Below are positions 1-4,497 of a stretch of DNA of 6,459 nt, piece by piece. The stretch is from Oscillospiraceae bacterium UBA3851 (GTDB lineage Bacteria > Bacillota > Clostridia > Oscillospirales > Oscillospiraceae). Within the stretch, counting starts at the first letter, position 1; every line of letters begins with the position of its first letter. Made by a program: the position numbers and the translations under genes. The stretch spans positions 23,941 to 30,399 of the forward strand of contig DGHJ01000040.1 in assembly GCA_002392625.1 (NCBI GenBank). The letters are read 5' to 3'. Under the pieces are notes generated by a model. It saw only the letters and a program-made list of their open reading frames with translations. It was not told the origin of the DNA and made no database searches.

Positions 1-412
1 TCTCAATGGCGTCGCGGCGGATGTTCCGCACAGCCACCTTGCCGTTCTCGGCGTACTTGCGGATCTGCTTGACCAGCTCCTTGCGGCGCTCCTCCGTCAG
101 CTGGGGGAAGGCCAGGCGGATACACTTGCCGTCGTTCTGGGGATTGATGCCCAGGTCAGACTCCAGAATCGCCTTCTCAATGGCACGCAGGGCGGAGCCG
201 TCCCAGGGGGTAATCACCAGCATACGGGGATCGGGGGAACCCACGGACGCGATCTGCTGGATGGGGGTGGGGGTTCCGTAATAGTCCACGCTGATGCGGT
301 GGAGCACGGCGGCGTTGGCACGACCGGCACGCACGGCGTCAAAATCGTTGGACACGGACTCGATGCTCTTGCGCATCTTTTCTTCGTAGATCTTATATTC
401 GTCTTTCAACAT
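1..412 (-). CDS. frr: Ribosome recycling factor (3' end cut by window edge)
   Basis: Ribosome recycling factor acts in the cytoplasm with EF-G to split post-termination ribosomes so that subunits and mRNA can be reused. The ATG at 412-410 opens a frame that stays open to the left edge, giving 137 whole codons of a protein usually about 185 residues long, so roughly the last 48 are outside. Recognisable family signatures are RAGRAN at residues 28-33, YYGTPTPIQQ at 44-53, IEKAILESDLGINP at 78-91, LTEERRKELVKQIRKYAE at 105-122 and RNIRRD at 129-134, the arginine-rich hinge/domain I segment important for ribosome binding. An AGGAAGG Shine-Dalgarno (complement of 421-427) sits 8 nt before the start and supports it. 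It lies 35 nt downstream of pyrH, the classical order, and is probably co-transcribed. Identification is very secure; only the C-terminus is unseen. Confidence 0.97.
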   Translation of the reverse strand, partial: MLKDEYKIYEEKMRKSIESVSNDFDAVRAGRANAAVLHRISVDYYGTPTPIQQIASVGSPDPRMLVITPWDGSALRAIEKAILESDLGINPQNDGKCIRLAFPQLTEERRKELVKQIRKYAENGKVAVRNIRRDAIE

Positions 413-447
413 AACGGTATCCTTCCTTTCTCAGATGGATTCGATGA

Positions 448-1164
448 TTATTCCTTTACAATAGTTCCGATCTTCTCACCCTTTATGACCCGGACGATAT
501 TATAGGGATCCTTCAGGGCAAACACCAGCACAGGGATGTGATTGTCCATGGACAGGCTGGTGGCGGTGGAATCCATCACGGCCAGGTGCTTGGCCAGCAC
601 GTCGTCGTATGTGATGGAGTCGAACTTGATGGCGTTGGCGTTCTTGGCGGGGTCGCTGTCGTAGACGCCGTCGATATTCTTAGCCAGCAAGATGACGTCG
701 GCATTGATCTCCGCCGCGCGCAGCACCGCCGCCGTGTCGGTGGAGAAGAACGGGCTGCCCACCCCGCAGCCGAAGATGACCACGCGGCCCTTCTCCAGAT
801 GGCGGATGGCGCGGGCACGGATATAGGGCTCCGCTACCTCGCGGATCTCCAGCGCCGTCTGAATGCGCACGTCCACGCCCTTCTGCTCCAGCACGTCGGC
901 CATGGCCATGCAGTTCATGGCGGTAGCCAGCATGCCCATATGGTCGGCACGGGTGCGCTCAATGTAGCCCTCGCCGTTCTTCACGCCGCGCCAGAAGTTG
1001 CCTCCGCCGATGACCACGCCCACCTGGACGCCCATGGAAACGCACTCCTTGATCACGTCGGCCACCTGGCCCATGACGTTGAAGTCCAGGCCGAAGTGCT
1101 TGTCGCCGGCCAGCGCCTCGCCGCTGATCTTCAGCAGCACCCGCTTGTATTTCGGTTCCTGCAT
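448..1164 (-). CDS. pyrH: UMP kinase (uridylate kinase)
   Basis: Bacterial UMP kinase, an amino-acid-kinase-fold enzyme, phosphorylates UMP to UDP with ATP in the cytoplasm and feeds all pyrimidine nucleotide synthesis. The protein has 238 residues, the normal length. Motifs in order: KISGEAL at 12-18 (phosphate-binding lysine and glycine loop), VIGGGNFWRG at 51-60, RADHMGMLATAMN at 72-84 (UMP and allosteric region), GSPFFSTDTAA at 136-146 (UMP phosphate and specificity loop), KNIDGVYDSDP at 162-172 (ATP-binding region) and DSTATSLSMDN at 198-208. The specificity loop reads GVGSPFF where GTGNPFF is the commoner form, which looks like a conservative variant. ATG at 1164-1162 is preceded, after 6 nt, by a GGGAGG ribosome-binding site (complement of 1171-1176). 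frr follows after 35 nt. The gene upstream is divergent, so tsf, the usual upstream partner, is not adjacent and pyrH must have its own promoter. By family, activity is expected to be allosterically controlled by GTP and UTP; this is not readable here. Confidence 0.97.
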   Translation of the reverse strand: MQEPKYKRVLLKISGEALAGDKHFGLDFNVMGQVADVIKECVSMGVQVGVVIGGGNFWRGVKNGEGYIERTRADHMGMLATAMNCMAMADVLEQKGVDVRIQTALEIREVAEPYIRARAIRHLEKGRVVIFGCGVGSPFFSTDTAAVLRAAEINADVILLAKNIDGVYDSDPAKNANAIKFDSITYDDVLAKHLAVMDSTATSLSMDNHIPVLVFALKDPYNIVRVIKGEKIGTIVKE

Positions 1165-1194
1165 ACGCCGCCTCCCTATTTCATATTCCCATGT

Positions 1195-1200
1195 ATTTTA
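1195..1200 (-). promoter_or_regulatory. Putative -10 box for pyrH-frr
   Basis: On the minus strand the sequence TAAAAT (complement of 1195-1200) lies about 31 nt before the pyrH start, inside an AT-rich stretch, which would give a leader of roughly 24 nt containing the GGGAGG ribosome-binding site. No convincing -35 hexamer is found 16-18 nt upstream; a TTGTTT (complement of 1230-1235) exists but is 29 nt away. A promoter must exist somewhere in 1165-1341 because the upstream gene points the other way, but this exact box is only the best candidate. Confidence 0.35.
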
Positions 1201-1284
1201 CCTTATTTTTCTTCTTTTGCATAGGGGGTAAACAAATTTTTTTCACACGATTTCGTTTTGCCGCACCGAATCCGACACCAAATC

Positions 1285-1312
1285 TTGTATTTTGTCCCGG
1301 CAGGTGTATAAT
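1285..1312 (+). promoter_or_regulatory. Sigma-A-type promoter for the MBL/pseudouridine synthase pair
   Basis: A perfect TATAAT at 1307-1312 is preceded by TTGTAT at 1285-1290 with a 16-nt spacer. Transcription would begin near 1319, leaving a short leader with AGGGAGG at 1328-1334, 7 nt before the ATG at 1342. The -10 is consensus and the -35 matches three of six positions (TTG---), so a housekeeping sigma promoter of moderate strength is likely. No operator-like palindrome or riboswitch fits in the short leader. Confidence 0.65.
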
Positions 1313-1341
1313 AATACCAGTATTTACAGGGAGGAATCTCC

Positions 1342-2238
1342 ATGGAATTGCGTCATATCTGCGGCGGCACCTACGCCGTGATCGGCCAGGGCGCCGTCAT
1401 GGGCCTGTACCGGCTGAACGAACGGGACGTTGTCCTGCTGGATACCGGCGTGCGCCGGACGGACCGGGATGATCTTAACGCGCTGATTGCCGACAACGGC
1501 TTTGCCGTCAAGGGCATCTTCTGCTCCCACGCCCACTTCGACCACTGCGGCAGCACCGCCTATCTCCGCCATCGCTGGGGCGCGCTGACCGCAGCCCAGA
1601 TCATCGAGGCGGGGATCGCTGCGTCGCCGGAATCGTTTCACGCCAACTATCCCTACACGACCTATGAGCAGTGCCGGGAATGGTTCCGGGAGGAGTGCTT
1701 CCCAACCGATGTGGTGATCGGCTGCCAGGACAATCACGTCTCCTTCTGCGGCGCGGATTTCGGCATCCTCCAGCTTCCCGGCCACGCCACGGGCCAGATC
1801 GGCGTCGTCACGCCGGACAACGTGGCATATCTGGCGGACTGCCTTCTGAGTCCGGCCACGCTGGCCGCGTCCAAGCTGCTGACGACCATGTGCATCGAGG
1901 ATGACCTCAAAAGCAAAGAAAAGCTGCGCACACTGAACTGCCGGGCTTATATTCTTGCCCACCGTGACGTAATGAGGGGTGATATTGCCCCCTTGGTGGA
2001 TGCCAACATCGCCTTCTTAAACCGCATGGTCGATGAGGTGCTGAGCTGTCTCACCGACGGCATGACCGCCGACCAGTGGCGCGGCGCCATGGCCGAGGCG
2101 ATGGAGCTGCACACCCGCAATCCCTTCAAGCTGGGCGTGATCCGCCGCAATTTTGCCAGCTTTCTCCTGTATCTGGAGGACACGGGCCGCGTCAGCGTCC
2201 GGTGGGATGCCTGCACAAAACGGTATTATCACGCATGA
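1342..2238 (+). CDS. Metallo-beta-lactamase-fold hydrolase, substrate unknown
   Basis: A 298-residue cytoplasmic protein of the metallo-beta-lactamase superfamily, without signal peptide or membrane segment. Metal ligands are visible in order: SHAHFDHCG at 62-70 (His63, His65, Asp67, His68), LPGHATGQIG at 145-154 (His148), YLADCLL at 163-169 (bridging Asp166) and ILAHRD at 204-209 (His207). This is a complete two-metal site. The C-terminal part, about 215-298, is helical and ends in a probable small winged-helix-like domain (around 241-290), as seen in LACTB2/RNase-like and glyoxalase-II-like relatives; this resemblance is an impression, not an alignment. ATG at 1342 has AGGGAGG 7 nt upstream. 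The stop codon overlaps the start of the pseudouridine synthase gene (ATGA), so the two are probably translationally coupled. Superfamily members include thioester hydrolases, ribonucleases, lactonases and phosphodiesterases; sequence alone does not choose between them. Confidence 0.9.
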   Translation: MELRHICGGTYAVIGQGAVMGLYRLNERDVVLLDTGVRRTDRDDLNALIADNGFAVKGIFCSHAHFDHCGSTAYLRHRWGALTAAQIIEAGIAASPESFHANYPYTTYEQCREWFREECFPTDVVIGCQDNHVSFCGADFGILQLPGHATGQIGVVTPDNVAYLADCLLSPATLAASKLLTTMCIEDDLKSKEKLRTLNCRAYILAHRDVMRGDIAPLVDANIAFLNRMVDEVLSCLTDGMTADQWRGAMAEAMELHTRNPFKLGVIRRNFASFLLYLEDTGRVSVRWDACTKRYYHA

Positions 2239-2882
2239 GCCATATGGAGATCGTTTACGCGGACAAGCGGATCGTTGTGGCGGTCAAGCCCGCCGGCATC
2301 CTCAGCACCGATATGCCCGGTGGGATGCCGGAGCTGCTGCGGCAGGAACTGGGAACGGACTGCGTCCGCACCGTCCACCGGCTGGACGCTCAGGTGTCCG
2401 GCCTGATGGTTTTTGCCCGCAGCGTGAAAGCGGCCTCGCTCCTCAGCGAGCAGATCCGGGATCACGCCTTTCACAAGACATATCTGGCCGTTGTCCACGG
2501 CGAGCCGCCGGAGAGCGGCACCATGACTGATCTGCTTGGCAGGGATAAGCTTCGCCGCCTCACCTGCGTTTCCCCCGCCCCAGGGCCGGATATACAGGAG
2601 GCCAAGCTGACGTATCGAGTCGTTGATAGATGTAAAGGCTATTCACTTGTCAGCATTTGTCTTGAGACGGGTCGCACCCATCAGATACGCGTGCAGTTTG
2701 CCAGCCGCGGATGGCCCTTGGCGGGGGACCGAAAATACGGCGTCGGCGCTGAGACGTTCCCCATTGCCCTGTGGTCCCACCGCCTCTCCTTCTCCCATCC
2801 GGAGAGCGGCGAGACGCTGGATTTCCGGCTTGATCCGCCGAACGCCCAGCCCTGGACGTGGTTTTCCATCGAACGAGAATAA
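2235..2882 (+). CDS. RluA-family RNA pseudouridine synthase
   Basis: Converts specific uridines in rRNA or tRNA to pseudouridine. The protein has 215 residues and contains only the catalytic domain, without the N-terminal S4 RNA-binding domain of RluC/RluD types, so it resembles the short RluA form. Signatures: VHRLD at 47-51 with catalytic Asp51, followed by AQVSGLMVFA; KTYLAVVHG at 81-89; RTHQIRVQF at 147-155; GDRKYG at 164-169; and a C-terminal LWSHRLSF segment at 179-186. Valine stands at the D+3 position of the HRLDxxTSG motif where threonine is usual, a mild divergence. The ATG at 2235 overlaps the stop of the MBL gene by four bases and lacks its own clear Shine-Dalgarno, implying translational coupling; a second in-frame ATG at 2244, three codons later, is an alternative start. 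The frame is open further upstream but that part is an out-of-frame shadow of the MBL gene. A hairpin terminator starts 7 nt after the stop. Target uridine is unknown. Confidence 0.92.
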   Translation: MSHMEIVYADKRIVVAVKPAGILSTDMPGGMPELLRQELGTDCVRTVHRLDAQVSGLMVFARSVKAASLLSEQIRDHAFHKTYLAVVHGEPPESGTMTDLLGRDKLRRLTCVSPAPGPDIQEAKLTYRVVDRCKGYSLVSICLETGRTHQIRVQFASRGWPLAGDRKYGVGAETFPIALWSHRLSFSHPESGETLDFRLDPPNAQPWTWFSIERE

Positions 2883-2889
2883 AACGATT

Positions 2890-2922
2890 TACCCCCGCAG
2901 TTCACAACAAGCTGCGGGGGTA
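2890..2922. terminator. Bidirectional intrinsic terminator between convergent genes
   Basis: A perfect 11-bp stem (2890-2900 with 2912-2922, core ACCCCCGCAG / CTGCGGGGGT) encloses an 11-nt loop. It fills the 47-nt gap between the stop of the plus-strand pseudouridine synthase (2882) and the stop of the minus-strand hydrolase (2930). In the plus direction the stem is followed by TTACTGTTTATTT; in the minus direction by AATCGTTTTATTC. Both tails are T-rich but interrupted, so it probably serves both convergent transcripts with moderate strength. Confidence 0.85.
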
Positions 2923-2929
2923 TTACTGT

Positions 2930-4114
2930 TTATTTCAGCCAGTCGGGCAGGATGCTCAGCAGGCCCTTTTTGGCGGCGGTCATGCCGTCCTCGGCGCTCT
3001 TTTTCAGCTCCTCAGCCACCTCGGCAGCCAAGCCCTTCAGCTTGTCCGTGATCAGACGGCGCTTCTCCTCGTCCGCACTGGCAAAGGCGCGCAGCAGCGC
3101 GGCGCCGCCGGTGAGACCGCCGAAGTGGATCTCCTCCAGCGTGTGGCGCGTCCCGCCCCGGCTGATTACGTCGAACAGCGCGTCCGTAAAGGTCTTGCGC
3201 TCCTCCGGGGACATGGTCGCCAGCCAATCACGGACGGCTCCGTCGGACATCTTACCGATGGACGTGCGCTTCTCTACGCGGATAAAGCGATTGCCCATGA
3301 TGACCCAGGAAAGCGGCTCATGCTGCATGATGGCGTGATAGCTGCTGTCGATGATCTCGTAGTCCTCCGCATGCTCCAGCAATACGCCCACGAGGGAAGA
3401 CTCCGGCACAAACGTATGCACCCGGTCGGCGATGCGGCGGTGGCTGTCCGTATTCAGAAGATCTACGCTGAAGCCGGGGCCGTCGTTGTTATAGGCTGCC
3501 AGAAGGCGGCGCTGCATCGCCTCCGGCAGGTGGGACGCTGCCCACACCGCCAGATTGCCGCCCTTGGAGTGGCCTCCGATGCGCAGCATCCGGTCCGGGC
3601 AAGCGGCTGCCATCTCCTTGGCGTATGTCTCCGCACGGCGTTGGGCCGGCACGGAGGAGAGAAAGCTCATGTTGAAGTCTTCCTTCCACCCCACCAGAGA
3701 GCGATCTGTGCCCATGAACGTGACGAACAGGCTGTTATCCGGCAGGAGAAACGACACCGCGTCGAACTGCATCTCCTCCGCCTCGTCCCGGACACTCTCA
3801 AAACCAAACATTTTTACAGTGGCAAACCGGTTAGTGGCCGCCGCCTGACGCAGTACAGGGATATAGTCCAGCTGGGAAAGGCCCCTCTGCTCGTCCCCCT
3901 CCGTCAACAGGGTGCAGACGACCTCCAGCGTCAGCCCATCCTCCTCCCGCTTGCTGCACAGCAGCGGAATACGGCTGAAATTGATATAGGAGATCAAGCA
4001 CAGCAGCAGGTTGTCCACCTCGTTGAAGGGATCCTGCTCAAAGGTCAAATCCCCCCGCCAGTTGAGGTAATCTTGGAGATTGGTCTTCGGAGTCTTCTCG
4101 TTCTTCTCACTCAC
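2930..4114 (-). CDS. DUF2974 (Mbeg1-like) alpha/beta-hydrolase, function unknown
   Basis: A 394-residue predicted cytoplasmic serine hydrolase that I recognise as the DUF2974/Mbeg1-like family, lipase-like in fold but without an established substrate. The N-terminal block NLQDYLNWRGDLTFEQDPF (12-30) followed by NEVDNLLL (31-38) is typical of the family. MGTDRSLVGWKEDFNMSF at 134-151 resembles the lipase oxyanion-hole region. RIGGHSKGGNLAVWAA at 178-193 is the nucleophile elbow with Ser183. NNDGPGF at 209-215 and QHEPLSW at 264-270 are further conserved-looking blocks; His265 (or His260) is the likely catalytic histidine, and the acid is not obvious (Glu238 or Asp211 are guesses). Residues 345-390 form a charged, lysine-rich amphipathic helical tail. 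There is no signal peptide or transmembrane helix. The start is GTG at 4114-4112, with GGGGAGAG (complement of 4122-4129) 7 nt upstream. It is the last gene of the alaS-HIT operon, 23 nt after the HIT stop, and faces a terminator 7 nt past its own stop. Confidence 0.85.
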   Translation of the reverse strand: MSEKNEKTPKTNLQDYLNWRGDLTFEQDPFNEVDNLLLCLISYINFSRIPLLCSKREEDGLTLEVVCTLLTEGDEQRGLSQLDYIPVLRQAAATNRFATVKMFGFESVRDEAEEMQFDAVSFLLPDNSLFVTFMGTDRSLVGWKEDFNMSFLSSVPAQRRAETYAKEMAAACPDRMLRIGGHSKGGNLAVWAASHLPEAMQRRLLAAYNNDGPGFSVDLLNTDSHRRIADRVHTFVPESSLVGVLLEHAEDYEIIDSSYHAIMQHEPLSWVIMGNRFIRVEKRTSIGKMSDGAVRDWLATMSPEERKTFTDALFDVISRGGTRHTLEEIHFGGLTGGAALLRAFASADEEKRRLITDKLKGLAAEVAEELKKSAEDGMTAAKKGLLSILPDWLK

Positions 4115-4137
4115 GGCAGCTCTCTCCCCACAGCCAA

Positions 4138-4479
4138 TCAGCCCGGAGGCCAGGTCATATCCCGGCCGCTGAGCACGTGGAAATGCAGGTGGTGAACGCT
4201 TTGGCCCGCCTGCTCACCGACGTTGGAGACCACGCGGTAGCTCTCCAGGCCCAATTCCCGCGCCACCTTGGCGATGACCTCGAAGATGTGAGCCACTACG
4301 GGGCTGTTGTCGCCGTTGACCTCTGCCACGGAGCCGATGTGCTCCTTGGGGATCACCAGAAAATGGACCGGCGCCTGAGGCGCGATGTCAAAAAAGGCGT
4401 AGCAAAGCTCATCCTCATACACCTTGCTGCTGGGGATCTCACCGGCGGCAATGGCGCAAAACAGGCAGTCGTTTTTCAT
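4138..4479 (-). CDS. Histidine triad (HINT/HIT) nucleotide-binding hydrolase
   Basis: A 113-residue HINT-branch protein (named hinT or hit in other bacteria), the standard full length. Family members hydrolyse nucleoside phosphoramidates and aminoacyl-adenylates to AMP in the cytoplasm, usually as homodimers. Visible features: CLFC at 5-8, which with His47 in IPKEHI and a triad histidine would form the structural zinc site of many bacterial HIT proteins; QAPVHFLVIPKEHI at 35-48; VGEQAGQSV at 87-95; and the triad H97-L-H99-F-H101-V-L with His99 as the expected nucleophile. The C-terminus SGRDMTWPPG closely matches the HINT1-type ending. ATG at 4479-4477 has AAAGGAG (complement of 4488-4494) 8 nt upstream. 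It starts 18 nt after the alaS stop and is followed after 23 nt by the DUF2974 gene, so all three probably share one mRNA. Biological substrate here is inferred, not shown. Confidence 0.95.
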   Translation of the reverse strand: MKNDCLFCAIAAGEIPSSKVYEDELCYAFFDIAPQAPVHFLVIPKEHIGSVAEVNGDNSPVVAHIFEVIAKVARELGLESYRVVSNVGEQAGQSVHHLHFHVLSGRDMTWPPG

Positions 4480-4497
4480 TCGGATCGCTCCTTTCCT

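Noticed and set aside
538..1224. A 228-codon plus-strand open frame opposite pyrH.
   Set aside because: Very His/Gly/Ala-rich, no recognisable motif, no Shine-Dalgarno; pyrH on the other strand has every family motif.
1231..1250. Possible attachment site or operator around the A/T run CAAATTTTTTT in the divergent region.
   Set aside because: No inverted or direct repeat of useful length flanks it; it is best explained as AT-rich promoter DNA.
1324..1962. A 212-codon minus-strand open frame opposite the MBL gene.
   Set aside because: It overlaps the MBL promoter leader and coding region, has no motif or ribosome-binding site, and the plus-strand protein has a complete metal-binding set.
2076..2234. 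N-terminal extension of the pseudouridine synthase back to an ATG at 2076.
   Set aside because: This part is read out of frame with the MBL C-terminus, gives an Arg/Gln-rich sequence without homology to RluA N-termini, and family length fits a start at 2235 or 2244.
2858..4195. A 445-codon plus-strand open frame lying opposite the DUF2974 gene, longer than that gene itself.
   Set aside because: Its translation is rich in His, Gln, Arg and Ala with no domain pattern, it has no ribosome-binding site, it crosses the terminator and runs into the HIT gene. It is a GC-rich antisense shadow.
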